A stretch of 64,000 nt of DNA, from the NCBI RefSeq assembly GCF_914271485.1, contig NZ_CAJZAG010000001.1, forward strand, positions 124,001 to 188,000. Reading direction: 5' to 3'. The notes under the pieces were generated by a model. The model was not told the origin of the DNA. It did not search any database and worked only from the letters and a program-made list of their open reading frames with translations. The DNA comes from Cupriavidus pampae (GTDB lineage Bacteria > Pseudomonadota > Gammaproteobacteria > Burkholderiales > Burkholderiaceae). Within the stretch, counting starts at the first letter, position 1; the number at the start of each line of letters is the position of its first letter. This document shows, in pieces, positions 11,407 through 20,421 of this stretch. A program made the position numbers and the translations under genes.

Positions 11407-11424
11407 ATGTCTTATATAAGACAT
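11407..11424. promoter_or_regulatory. Perfect 18-bp palindrome, probable GntR operator
   Basis: ATGTCTTATATAAGACAT is identical to its reverse complement, and a further half-site TAAGACAT follows at 11424–11431. GntR-family operators are commonly palindromes with GT...AC arms. It lies between the divergent mdh and gntR genes, so control of both is likely. I infer that the adjacent UTRA-domain regulator binds it. Confidence 0.75.
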
Positions 11425-11480
11425 AAGACATTTCATAGTTCGCTGGACGCGTTTCGCGCTTTTGTGGTGAAATCCGGGCT

Positions 11481-12362
11481 ATGTCAACCCTGCCCACGCC
11501 CCTGGCCGCCGCGACCGCAAATGGCGCGCCGGATTCCGGCGCCGCTCCGTCCACCGGTTCGTCCGCTGGTTCGTCCGCTGGTTCGTCCGGAAGTGGGGCG
11601 CAGTCGCCTGCGCCCGCGGCGTCCGCCTCGCCTCCCACTCAGCCGTCTCCCACGTTCAGCCCGCTGTACCAGCAGATCAAGGCCCTGATCATGCAGAGCC
11701 TGCAATCCGGCGACTGGAAGCCGGGCGACATGATTCCGAGCGAGATGGAGCTGGCCGCCCGCTACAAGGTCAGCCAGGGCACGGTCCGCAAGGCCATCGA
11801 CGAGCTGGCCGCCGATAACCTGGTGGCGCGCCGTCAGGGCAAGGGCACGTTCGTCACGACCCACCATGAGGATGTGGTCAAGTTCCGCTTTCTGCGGCTG
11901 GTGCCGGACGAAGGGGAGCCGCACTATGGCGCCAGCCGGGTGCTCGAATGCAAGCGCCTGCGCGCTCCCGCGGAGATTGCGCGGCTGCTGGACCTGCGCA
12001 CCGGCGACAGCGTGGTGCAGATCCGCCGCGTGCTGACGTTCTCGGGCGAGGCCACCGTGCTGGACGAGATTTGGTTAGTGGGTGCTAGCTTCAAGGGCCT
12101 GACGGCTGAGAAGCTCACGGAATGGAAGGGCCCGATGTATGCGTTGTTCGAGGCCGAATTCGGCACGCGCATGATCCGGGCGACCGAGAAGATTCGCGCG
12201 GTGGCTGCCGACGAGACGGCGGCCACGCTGCTGTCCGTGCCGGCCGGCTCGCCGCTGCTGTCCGTGGAACGGGTGTCGTTCACGTACGGCGACCGCCCGG
12301 TGGAAGTTCGCCGCGCGCTGTATGTCACAACGCGCCACTATTATCAGAATGACCTGAGCTGA
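11481..12362 (+). CDS. GntR-family transcriptional regulator with UTRA (HutC-type) domain
   Basis: 293 residues. After a 55-residue Ser/Gly/Ala/Pro linker, residues 60–127 form the GntR winged helix: PLYQQIKALI, PGDMIPSEMELAARYKVSQGT and the wing RRQGKGTF. The remainder is a UTRA effector domain, which in the HutC subfamily binds small metabolites. Its place between mdh and sdhCDAB, with a perfect palindrome upstream, suggests it controls TCA-cycle genes in response to a cycle intermediate; the effector is unknown. The start at 11481 follows the promoter region closely. The linker contains a 12-bp repeat (11556–11590), making this protein longer than the usual 240–250 residues. Confidence 0.92.
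   Translation: MSTLPTPLAAATANGAPDSGAAPSTGSSAGSSAGSSGSGAQSPAPAASASPPTQPSPTFSPLYQQIKALIMQSLQSGDWKPGDMIPSEMELAARYKVSQGTVRKAIDELAADNLVARRQGKGTFVTTHHEDVVKFRFLRLVPDEGEPHYGASRVLECKRLRAPAEIARLLDLRTGDSVVQIRRVLTFSGEATVLDEIWLVGASFKGLTAEKLTEWKGPMYALFEAEFGTRMIRATEKIRAVAADETAATLLSVPAGSPLLSVERVSFTYGDRPVEVRRALYVTTRHYYQNDLS
11556..11590 (+). repeat. 12-bp tandem repeat in the GntR linker
   Basis: GGTTCGTCCGCT at 11556 and 11568 and a partial third copy at 11580, encoding GSSA units before the DNA-binding domain. Confidence 0.9.
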
Positions 12363-12388
12363 AGGGTGGGATTACCCTGCTCAGGGAT

Positions 12389-12424
12389 GGTGCGCGCGGA
12401 GGTTTCGTGCGATTGTCGCGCACC
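12389..12424 (+). terminator. Inverted repeat after gntR
   Basis: GGTGCGCG (12389–12396) pairs with CGCGCACC (12417–12424) around a 20-base loop, 27 bases past the gntR stop. There is no U-tract, so it is a weak candidate terminator separating gntR from sdhC. Confidence 0.35.
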
Positions 12425-12626
12425 CCGGGTTGGTGCGTGATAGGTGAAAATTATTGGTGCGCTGCGCAACAAAGGCGCTAAAATCATGTGGATTTGCCCC
12501 AGTGCATTCCTCTGTATGCAGTGCTGAAACGCATGAATCATCGTGACGCGGTGACCGGCGCCTGGCAAGGGGTAATGGCAGTTTTGTTCTTTGGCAGTTC
12601 TTTTCTTTCCGCAAATGGGGTCTCGC

Positions 12627-13037
12627 ATGGCTGAAGCCGTCAAACAAGCCAGGCCGGAGTACCGGAACATCCATGTCTCGCAGCTCGCGCGATACAGGTT
12701 GCCCTGGGCCGGCAAGGTATCCATCCTGCATCGCGCAAGCGGTGCATTGATGTTCCTCCTCCTTCCGTTCGTTCTGTTCCTGTTTGAACAGAGCGTGACG
12801 TCCGAACTCAGCTTCGCCCGATTCTCGAGCCTGATGTCCAACGGCTTCGTGAAGCTGGTCGTGCTGGCCCTGATCTGGGGTTACCTGCATCACTTCTGTG
12901 CCGGTATCCGCTTCCTGCTGCTCGATCTGCACGTGGGCGTGTCCAAGCCCGCTTCTGGCAAGTCTGCCATTACCGTGCTCGTCGTCAGCCTGCTGCTTAC
13001 CCTGATTTTCGGGCTGAAGCTTTTCGGCCTGTTCTGA
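12627..13037 (+). CDS. sdhC: Succinate dehydrogenase cytochrome b556 subunit
   Basis: 136 residues with three membrane helices; with SdhD it anchors complex II and binds haem b and ubiquinone. RPEYRNIHVSQLARYRLP and SILHRASGALMF are the SdhC signature region, and the His-rich GYLHHFCAGIRFLLLD segment holds the likely haem ligand. ATG 12627 fits the family's N-terminus better than 12591. First gene of sdhCDAB; sdhD begins 14 bases after its stop. Confidence 0.95.
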   Translation: MAEAVKQARPEYRNIHVSQLARYRLPWAGKVSILHRASGALMFLLLPFVLFLFEQSVTSELSFARFSSLMSNGFVKLVVLALIWGYLHHFCAGIRFLLLDLHVGVSKPASGKSAITVLVVSLLLTLIFGLKLFGLF

Positions 13038-13051
13038 GGAGAGTACTCAAA

Positions 13052-13417
13052 GTGGCAAATAACAATATCGGTCCCAAGCGCCTCGTCGTCGGCGCGCACT
13101 ACGGTATCAAGGACTGGCTTGCGCAGCGCGTGACTGCGGTGATCATGGTGGTGTTCACCGTGGTCCTGGCCATCGCCTTTCTCGCCTTTGGCAACCCCAC
13201 GTATGAAGGCTGGGCAGGTCTCTTCGCCAATCAGTGGATGAAGATCCTGACTTTCCTGACCATCCTCTCGCTGCTGTATCACGCCTGGATTGGCGTGCGC
13301 GATATCTGGATGGACTACGTCAAGCCGATGGCCGTGCGCCTCGTGCTGCAAGTACTAACGATTCTGTGGCTCGTCGGTTGCGCGGGCTACGCTGCTCAGA
13401 TTCTCTGGAGGGTGTAA
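13052..13417 (+). CDS. sdhD: Succinate dehydrogenase membrane anchor subunit
   Basis: 121 residues, three membrane helices; the second anchor of complex II. The segment LYHAWIGVRDIWMDYVKP is typical of SdhD and includes the His expected to ligate haem. It begins with GTG at 13052, preceded by GAGGAGAG. Only 3 bases separate its stop from sdhA, indicating translational coupling. Confidence 0.95.
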   Translation: MANNNIGPKRLVVGAHYGIKDWLAQRVTAVIMVVFTVVLAIAFLAFGNPTYEGWAGLFANQWMKILTFLTILSLLYHAWIGVRDIWMDYVKPMAVRLVLQVLTILWLVGCAGYAAQILWRV

Positions 13418-13420
13418 TAA

Positions 13421-15199
13421 ATGGTCGCAGTCAAGACTGGATTGCCGCGTCGTCGATTTGACGTGGTCATCGTCGGGGCGGGCGGCGCTGGGATGCGCGC
13501 ATCCCTCCAGCTCGCGGAAGCCGGCCTCAACGTGGCCGTGCTGTCCAAAGTTTTCCCCACGCGTTCGCACACCGTGGCCGCCCAGGGCGGCATTGGCGCC
13601 TCGCTCGGCAACATGAGCGAGGACAACTGGCACTATCACTTCTACGACACCATCAAGGGTTCCGACTGGCTCGGCGACCAGGATGCGATCGAGTTCATGT
13701 GCCGGGAAGCGCCGAAGGTCGTGTACGAGCTCGAGCACTTCGGCATGCCGTTCGACCGCAATGCCGATGGCACGATCTACCAGCGTCCGTTCGGCGGCCA
13801 CACGGCGAACTACGGCGAGAAGCCGGTGCAGCGCGCCTGCGCCGCGGCCGACCGTACCGGCCACGCGCTGCTGCACACGCTGTATCAGCGTAACGTCCGC
13901 GCCAAGACCCACTTCTTCGTCGAATGGATGGCGCTGGACCTGATCCGCGACGAAGACGGCGATGTGCTGGGCGTGACCGCGCTGGAAATGGAAACTGGCG
14001 AGGTCTACATCCTCGAAGCCAAGACCACGCTGTTCGCCACGGGCGGTGCCGGCCGTATCTACGCCGCCTCGACCAACGCGTTCATCAACACCGGTGACGG
14101 TCTGGGCATGGCCGCTCGCGCGGGTGTGCCGCTCGAGGACATGGAGTTCTGGCAGTTCCACCCGACCGGCGTGGCCGGCGCGGGCGTGCTGATCACCGAA
14201 GGCGTACGCGGCGAAGGCGGTATTCTGCGTAACAAGGATGGCGAGCGCTTCATGGAGCGCTATGCCCCGACGCTGAAGGATCTGGCGCCGCGTGACTTCG
14301 TGTCGCGCTCGATGGACCAGGAAATCAAGGAAGGCCGTGGCTGCGGCCCGAACGGCGACTACGTGTTGCTCGACCTGACGCACGTCGGCGCCGAGACCAT
14401 CATGAAGCGTCTGCCGTCGATCCGCGAAATCGGCGTGAAGTTCGCCAACGTCGACGCGATCAAGGAACCGATCCCGGTCGTGCCGACCATCCACTACCAG
14501 ATGGGCGGCATTCCGACGAACATCCACGGTCAGGTGGTGGCGCCGAAGAACGGTAACCCCAACGACGTCGTCAACGGTTTCTACGCGATCGGCGAATGCT
14601 CGTGCGTGTCGGTGCACGGCGCCAACCGCCTGGGCACCAACTCGCTGCTGGATCTGGTGGTGTTCGGTCGTGCCGCCGGCAATCACATTGCCGCGAGCGC
14701 GCTCAAGCAGAAGGAACACAAGCCGCTGCCGGCCGATGCCGCCGACCGCGCGATGTCGCGCCTGGCCAAACTGCAGGCCTCGTCCTCGGGCGAGTACACG
14801 CAGGACGTGGCCAACGACATCCGCCGCAACATGCAGTCGCATGCGGGCGTGTTCCGTACGCAGAAGCTGATGGACGAAGGCGTCGAGCGCATCCTCGAAG
14901 TGGCGGAGCGTGCCGACAACATCCACCTGAAGGACAAGTCGAAGGTGTTCAACACCGCGCTGGTGGAGTCGCTCGAAGTGGCCAACCTCGTGGAAGTGGC
15001 CAAGGCCACGATGATCTCGGCCGCGGCGCGCAAGGAATCGCGCGGTGCACACGCACACAGCGACTTCCCGAACCGTGACGACCAGAACTGGCTCAAGCAC
15101 ACGCTGTTCTACAGCGAAGGCAACCGCCTCGACTACAAGCCGGTGAAGATGGAACCGCTGACGGTGGAATCCGTTCCCCCGAAGGCTCGTACCTTCTGA
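13421..15199 (+). CDS. sdhA: Succinate dehydrogenase flavoprotein subunit
   Basis: 592 residues. It oxidises succinate to fumarate and passes electrons through covalently bound FAD to SdhB. The FAD motif VVIVGAGGAGMRAS is at residues 15–28. His50 in RSHTVAAQGG is the covalent FAD ligand, placed there with help from SdhE, encoded downstream. The active-site HPTG segment follows DMEFWQF, and the C-terminal domain contains the conserved ESRGAHAHSDFPNRDD. Third gene of the operon. Confidence 0.98.
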   Translation: MVAVKTGLPRRRFDVVIVGAGGAGMRASLQLAEAGLNVAVLSKVFPTRSHTVAAQGGIGASLGNMSEDNWHYHFYDTIKGSDWLGDQDAIEFMCREAPKVVYELEHFGMPFDRNADGTIYQRPFGGHTANYGEKPVQRACAAADRTGHALLHTLYQRNVRAKTHFFVEWMALDLIRDEDGDVLGVTALEMETGEVYILEAKTTLFATGGAGRIYAASTNAFINTGDGLGMAARAGVPLEDMEFWQFHPTGVAGAGVLITEGVRGEGGILRNKDGERFMERYAPTLKDLAPRDFVSRSMDQEIKEGRGCGPNGDYVLLDLTHVGAETIMKRLPSIREIGVKFANVDAIKEPIPVVPTIHYQMGGIPTNIHGQVVAPKNGNPNDVVNGFYAIGECSCVSVHGANRLGTNSLLDLVVFGRAAGNHIAASALKQKEHKPLPADAADRAMSRLAKLQASSSGEYTQDVANDIRRNMQSHAGVFRTQKLMDEGVERILEVAERADNIHLKDKSKVFNTALVESLEVANLVEVAKATMISAAARKESRGAHAHSDFPNRDDQNWLKHTLFYSEGNRLDYKPVKMEPLTVESVPPKARTF

Positions 15200-15233
15200 C
15201 CATCGCATCGTAGAGAAAACAGGACCCACAGAA

Positions 15234-15935
15234 ATGAAGCGTATCTTCGAAGTCTACCGCTACGATCCGGACAAGGATGCCGCGCCGCGCATGCAGACCT
15301 ACGAGGTCGAGCTGGACGGTCACGAGCGCATGCTGCTGGACGCGCTGGTCAAGCTGAAGAAGCTGGACGAGACCATCTCGTTCCGTCGTTCGTGCCGCGA
15401 AGGCGTGTGCGGCTCGGACGCGATGAACATCAACGGCAAGAACGGTCTGGCCTGCCTGACCAACCTGCGCGAGTTGCCGGATCGCATCGTGCTGCGTCCG
15501 CTGCCCGGCCTGCCGGTGGTGCGTGACCTGATCGTCGACATGACGCAGTTCTTCAAGCAGTACAACTCGATCAAGCCGTTCCTGATCAACGACGAGCCGC
15601 CTCCCGAGAAGGAGCGTCTGCAGTCGCCGCAGGAACGTGACGAGCTGGACGGCCTGTACGAGTGCATTCTGTGCGCGAGCTGCTCGACGTCGTGCCCGTC
15701 GTTCTGGTGGAATCCGGACAAGTTCGTCGGCCCGGCCGGCCTGCTGCAAGCCTACCGCTTTATCGCGGACAGCCGCGACCAGGCTACCGGCGAGCGTCTG
15801 GACAACCTGAACGACCCGTATCGCCTGTTCCGCTGCCACAGCATCATGAACTGCGTCGATGTGTGCCCGAAGGGTCTGAACCCGACCAAGGCCATCGGCA
15901 AGATCAAGGAACTGATGGTTCGCCGTTCGGTATAA
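15234..15935 (+). CDS. sdhB: Succinate dehydrogenase iron-sulfur subunit
   Basis: 233 residues; carries electrons from FAD to ubiquinone in complex II. Cysteine sets for all three clusters are visible: SCREGVCGSDAM ([2Fe-2S]), CILCASCSTSCPSFWW ([4Fe-4S]) and CHSIMNCVDVCPKGL ([3Fe-4S]). It ends the sdhCDAB cistron group. A strong hairpin 14 bases past its stop probably partly isolates sdhE and gltA. Confidence 0.98.
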   Translation: MKRIFEVYRYDPDKDAAPRMQTYEVELDGHERMLLDALVKLKKLDETISFRRSCREGVCGSDAMNINGKNGLACLTNLRELPDRIVLRPLPGLPVVRDLIVDMTQFFKQYNSIKPFLINDEPPPEKERLQSPQERDELDGLYECILCASCSTSCPSFWWNPDKFVGPAGLLQAYRFIADSRDQATGERLDNLNDPYRLFRCHSIMNCVDVCPKGLNPTKAIGKIKELMVRRSV

Positions 15936-15949
15936 GGCGACCCTGAAGG

Positions 15950-15981
15950 CCGCCAGGCCCGCTCGTGAGCGGGCCTGGCGG
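15950..15981 (+). terminator. Strong hairpin after sdhB
   Basis: CCGCCAGGCCCGCTC pairs with the complementary segment ending GGGCCTGGCGG around a GTGA loop; about 13 bp of near-perfect stem and no U-tract. It may be a partial terminator or a stem that protects the sdhCDAB mRNA 3' end. Confidence 0.55.
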
Positions 15982-16044
15982 AAGCGGTCTACACTGTGTT
16001 TCGCTGTGTGACGTCTGGCGGTATCGATGTCCCGCGGTCGATGT

Positions 16045-16068
16045 AAGTAGTAAGCGAAGTAGTAAGCG
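16045..16068 (+). repeat. Perfect 12-bp tandem duplication upstream of sdhE
   Basis: AAGTAGTAAGCG occurs twice head to tail, 60–80 bases before the sdhE start. Confidence 0.9.
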
Positions 16069-16126
16069 ACATGCAAGGCTTGACGGTTATCGTCGAGGCT
16101 CGCGCGCCGCAGCATGAAGGCTGACC

Positions 16127-16408
16127 ATGAGTCTTACCACCACTTTCTCCCATCAGGCTGATCCGCACAAGCGCGCGCGGCTTCGCTGGCGTGCCCGCCG
16201 CGGCCTCCTGGAGAACGACATCATCGTCGAACGATTCTTCAACCGTTACGAGGAAAGCCTGTCCGACGAGGATGTGGCCGCACTCTCCGAGCTCTTCGAG
16301 CTCAGCGACAACGATTTGATGGACCTGCTGCTTGCCCGCAAGGAGCTTGACGGTGAGCTCGACACGCCCCCGATGCAACGGGTGATTGGCCTGTTGCGAA
16401 CGGTCTGA
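16127..16408 (+). CDS. sdhE: FAD assembly factor SdhE (succinate dehydrogenase assembly factor 2 family)
   Basis: 93 residues, the usual size for SdhE/SDHAF2/DUF339. The RRGLLEND segment (about residues 24–31) corresponds to the family's RGxxE motif, essential for flavinylation of SdhA. The following helices ERFFNRYEESLSDED and LFELSDNDLMDLLL match the five-helix bundle. It should help attach FAD to SdhA His50. It lies between sdhB and gltA, the common arrangement in beta-proteobacteria. Confidence 0.93.
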   Translation: MSLTTTFSHQADPHKRARLRWRARRGLLENDIIVERFFNRYEESLSDEDVAALSELFELSDNDLMDLLLARKELDGELDTPPMQRVIGLLRTV

Positions 16409-16450
16409 GTTTGGTCAACATATTATTCACAAGCATTTGAAGGAACCGAC

Positions 16451-17752
16451 ATGACGCCGTCCGATGTGAAAGCCACGCTATCGTTTTCCGATGGTTCCCC
16501 CAGCGTTGAGCTGCCGATCTACAAGGGCACTGTTGGCCCGGACGTGATCGACATTCGCAAACTGTACGGTCAGACCGGCAAGTTCACGTACGACCCGGGG
16601 TTCATGTCGACCGCCTCCTGCAACTCGAAGATCACCTACATCGACGGTGACAAGGGTGAGCTGCTGTACCGCGGCTACCCGATCGAGCAACTGGCCGGGA
16701 AGTGCGACCACCTCGAGACCTGCTACCTGCTGCTGAAGGGCGAGCTGCCGAACGCCAAGCAGAAGGAAGATTTCGTGAACACGGTGATGAATCACACGAT
16801 GGTTCACGAGCAACTGCAGTTCTTCATGCGCGGTTTCCGCCGTGACGCCCACCCGATGGCCGTGCTGACGGGCCTGGTTGGCGGCATGAGCGCGTTCTAC
16901 CACGACGCGATGGACATCGACGATCCGCAACAGCGCGAGATCTCGGCCATCCGCCTGATCGCCAAGATGCCGACCCTGGTCGCCATGGCGTACAAGTACA
17001 ACATCGGCCAGCCCTACATCTATCCGCAGAACGACCTGTCGTACTCGGGCAACTTCCTGCGCATGATGTTCGGCACGCCGTGCGCGCCGTATCACGTGAA
17101 CCCGGTGCTCGAGCGCGCGCTCGACCGCATCTTCATCCTGCACGCCGACCACGAGCAGAACGCATCGACCTCGACCGTGCGTCTGGCCGGTTCGTCGGGC
17201 ACGAACCCGTTTGCCGCCATCGCCGCTGGCGTGGCCTGCCTCTGGGGCCCGGCCCACGGCGGCGCGAACGAAGCCGCGCTCAAGATGCTGGAAGAGATCG
17301 GCAGCGTTGACCACATCAACGAGTTCATCAAGCAGGTCAAGGACAAGAACTCGGGCGTGCGCCTGATGGGCTTTGGCCACCGCGTGTACAAGAACTACGA
17401 TCCGCGCGCCAAGCTGATGCGCGAAACCTGCCACGAAGTGCTGAACGAACTGGGCCTGCACAACGACCCGCTGTTCAAGCTGGCCATGGAGCTCGAGAAG
17501 ATCGCGCTCGAGGACGAATACTTCGTGAGCCGCAAGCTGTACCCGAACGTGGACTTCTACTCGGGTATCGTGCAGCGCGCACTGGGCATCCCGACTTCGC
17601 TGTTCACCTGCATCTTCGCGCTGGCACGTACGCCAGGCTGGATCTCGCAGTGGGAAGAAATGATTACCGATCCCGAGTACAAGATCGGCCGTCCGCGCCA
17701 GCTGTTCAACGGCGCCTCGAGCCGCGACGTGCCGGATATGGCCAAGCGCTGA
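16451..17752 (+). CDS. gltA: Citrate synthase (type II, hexameric)
   Basis: 433 residues; condenses acetyl-CoA with oxaloacetate to citrate, the entry step of the TCA cycle. Active-site regions visible: [41 protein letters not shown] and [15 protein letters not shown], containing the catalytic His residues and Asp. AAGGAACC lies 5–10 bases before the start. It ends the plus-strand TCA block and has a textbook terminator. Confidence 0.98.
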   Translation: MTPSDVKATLSFSDGSPSVELPIYKGTVGPDVIDIRKLYGQTGKFTYDPGFMSTASCNSKITYIDGDKGELLYRGYPIEQLAGKCDHLETCYLLLKGELPNAKQKEDFVNTVMNHTMVHEQLQFFMRGFRRDAHPMAVLTGLVGGMSAFYHDAMDIDDPQQREISAIRLIAKMPTLVAMAYKYNIGQPYIYPQNDLSYSGNFLRMMFGTPCAPYHVNPVLERALDRIFILHADHEQNASTSTVRLAGSSGTNPFAAIAAGVACLWGPAHGGANEAALKMLEEIGSVDHINEFIKQVKDKNSGVRLMGFGHRVYKNYDPRAKLMRETCHEVLNELGLHNDPLFKLAMELEKIALEDEYFVSRKLYPNVDFYSGIVQRALGIPTSLFTCIFALARTPGWISQWEEMITDPEYKIGRPRQLFNGASSRDVPDMAKR

Positions 17753-17771
17753 TCGCATCCGCTGTCGTACC

Positions 17772-17805
17772 AAAAGCCCCCGACCTCGGTCGGGGGCTTT
17801 TTTTT
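17772..17805 (+). terminator. Intrinsic terminator of gltA
   Basis: AAAAGCCCCCGAC pairs with GTCGGGGGCTTTT around a short loop and is followed by a T run, about 20 bases past the gltA stop. Confidence 0.95.
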
Positions 17806-17954
17806 GGCTTGTTGGTTTTCCTGCGTTTGTTGGCTAACGCAATTTAATGCGCACCACAATCGTGATAACGCCAATTTGAGCCTTATTCTGCTGTTGAAGG
17901 GTTGCAAAACTCAGCATTTATTGTGCAAATTTCCGCATTATCAGGAATCTTTGC

Positions 17955-17983
17955 TTCAAGCTGGTGCAACTTCTCCCTATAAT
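17955..17983 (+). promoter_or_regulatory. Predicted promoter of livK
   Basis: TTCAAG (17955–17960), a 17-base spacer and a perfect TATAAT (17978–17983). The –35 is weak, which suggests activator help or moderate strength. It implies a leader of about 230 bases. Confidence 0.6.
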
Positions 17984-18078
17984 GGCGACTGCTTTGCCGA
18001 CGGCACCCGGGCCACCCTTCCGGTTGCGCCGTGCCGGCCAGGCGGGGCAGGCGACGCGCTTGCGCAAGAGACATGAAG

Positions 18079-18101
18079 GACACCCGGGCACCCCGGGTGT
18101 C
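18079..18101 (+). promoter_or_regulatory. Perfect 10-bp hairpin in the livK leader
   Basis: GACACCCGGG and CCCGGGTGTC flank a 3-base CAC loop, about 120 bases before the livK start. A very stable element, either structural or regulatory; no U-tract. Confidence 0.6.
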
Positions 18102-18222
18102 AGCAATGCCGGGCCCCGCACCTCTCCATTCCTTCGCTGGCCCGCATCCCTCCGTTCGCTTGCGCGAGTCAGGCCGACTCTGCCCGGTAGACCCATACAT
18201 ACCCAGAACAGAGGAGCTCCTG

Positions 18223-19350
18223 ATGACGACTTCCCGTCTTACGTCCATTTCCGTCGCCGCTGCCATGGCGACGGCCGGCCTTTTCGCTGCGACCCAGGCC
18301 AGCGCGGAAACCGTCAAGATTGCCATCGCCGGTCCGATGAGCGGCGCGGTCGCCCAGTACGGCGATATGGTGAAGGCCGGCGCGCTGACCGCCATCGAAC
18401 AGATCAACGCGGCTGGCGGCGCCGGTGGCAACAAGCTCGAAGCCGTGCTGATGGACGATGCCTGCGAGCCGAAGCAGGCCGTGGCCGTTGCCAACAAGAT
18501 CGTCAGCCAGAACATCCGTTACGTGATCGGCCATGTGTGCTCGGGCTCGACGATTCCGGCCTCGGACATCTACGAGAACGAAGGCATCGTGATGGTGACG
18601 CCGTCGGCCACCGCGCCGCAGCTGACCGAGAACAAGAAGCGCAAGTTCATCTTTCGCACGATCGGTCGCGATGACCAGCAAGGCCCGGCCGCCGCGCAGT
18701 ACATCATCGGCAAGGTCAAGCCGAAGAAGGTCGCGATCCTGCACGACAAGCAGTCGTACGGTCAGGGCATCGCCAGCTCGGTGCGCAAGGACCTGGAAGC
18801 CGCCAAGATTCCGGTGGCGGTGTTCGAAGGCATCAACGCCGGCGACTCCGACTACTCGGCCGTCATCACCAAGCTGAAGTCGCAGGGCGTGGACTTCGTG
18901 TACTTCGGCGGCTACCACCCGGAAATGGGTCTGCTGCTGCGCCAGGCGCGCGAGCAGGGCGTCAAGGCCACGTTCATGGGTCCCGAAGGCGTGGGCAACA
19001 AGGACGTGACCGCGATCGCCGGTCCGGCTTCCGAAGGCATGCTCGTGACGCTGCCGGCCGACTTCTCGGCCGATCCGGCCAACGCGGCGCTGGTCAAGGC
19101 CTTTGCCGACAAGAAGCGCGATGCCAACGGCGCGTTCCAGATGCCGTCGTACGCCGCGGTGCAGATCATCGGCGACGCGATCGCCGGGGCCAAGAGCACC
19201 GACCCGACGAAGGTGGCCGCGTATATGCACAAGAACGCGTTCCAGACCCCGATCGGCAAGGTCGAGTACGACGAGAAGGGCGACCTGAAGGCGTTCAAGT
19301 TCGTCGTGTACACGTGGCACAAGGACGCCACCAAGACGGCCGCGAACTAA
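18223..19350 (+). CDS. livK: Branched-chain amino acid ABC transporter, periplasmic binding protein
   Basis: 375 residues. The signal peptide ends QASA at residue 28, and the mature protein starts ETVKIAIAGPMSG, the standard opening of LivJ/LivK-type (Peripla_BP_6) proteins. YGDMVKAGALTAIEQINAAGG and HVCSGSTIPASDIYENEGIVM follow the leucine-binding fold. It captures leucine, isoleucine, valine or related compounds. ATG 18223 is preceded by GAGGAG. It heads a complete livKHMGF set; a 3' stem-loop separates it from livH, the usual way of giving the binding protein higher expression. Confidence 0.95.
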   Translation: MTTSRLTSISVAAAMATAGLFAATQASAETVKIAIAGPMSGAVAQYGDMVKAGALTAIEQINAAGGAGGNKLEAVLMDDACEPKQAVAVANKIVSQNIRYVIGHVCSGSTIPASDIYENEGIVMVTPSATAPQLTENKKRKFIFRTIGRDDQQGPAAAQYIIGKVKPKKVAILHDKQSYGQGIASSVRKDLEAAKIPVAVFEGINAGDSDYSAVITKLKSQGVDFVYFGGYHPEMGLLLRQAREQGVKATFMGPEGVGNKDVTAIAGPASEGMLVTLPADFSADPANAALVKAFADKKRDANGAFQMPSYAAVQIIGDAIAGAKSTDPTKVAAYMHKNAFQTPIGKVEYDEKGDLKAFKFVVYTWHKDATKTAAN

Positions 19351-19378
19351 GCGCCGTGGCTTGATCCTTCGCACGGAA

Positions 19379-19423
19379 GACACCCCATCCGCCCGTCTGT
19401 ACGACTGGGGCGGGCGGGGTGTC
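19379..19423 (+). terminator. Stem-loop between livK and livH
   Basis: GACACCCC (19379–19386) pairs with GGGGTGTC (19416–19423), with a further CCGCCC/GGGCGG inner stem. It lies in the 140-base gap inside the liv operon, consistent with partial termination or protection of the livK message from 3' decay. Confidence 0.6.
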
Positions 19424-19490
19424 GTCGCATCGCCGGCTCCCCATCGGGCGCGCGTGCGATGCATCCTTCGATGCACGACACACGCGCACC

Positions 19491-20417
<927 letters not shown>

Positions 20418-20421
20418 TCCG

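Larger units (their letters stand above)
17806..18222 (+). other. Intergenic leader region of livK, no gene seen
   Basis: The first 150 bases are AT-richer than the surroundings and end at a predicted promoter. The remaining 230 bases form a GC-rich leader with a perfect hairpin at 18079–18101. No ORF with coding character or ribosome-binding site was found here apart from the livK start. Confidence 0.6.

Noticed and set aside
13355..15229. 624-codon open frame antisense to sdhA
   Set aside because: Antisense shadow of a highly biased gene; the translation has no recognisable domain and overlaps sdhA completely.
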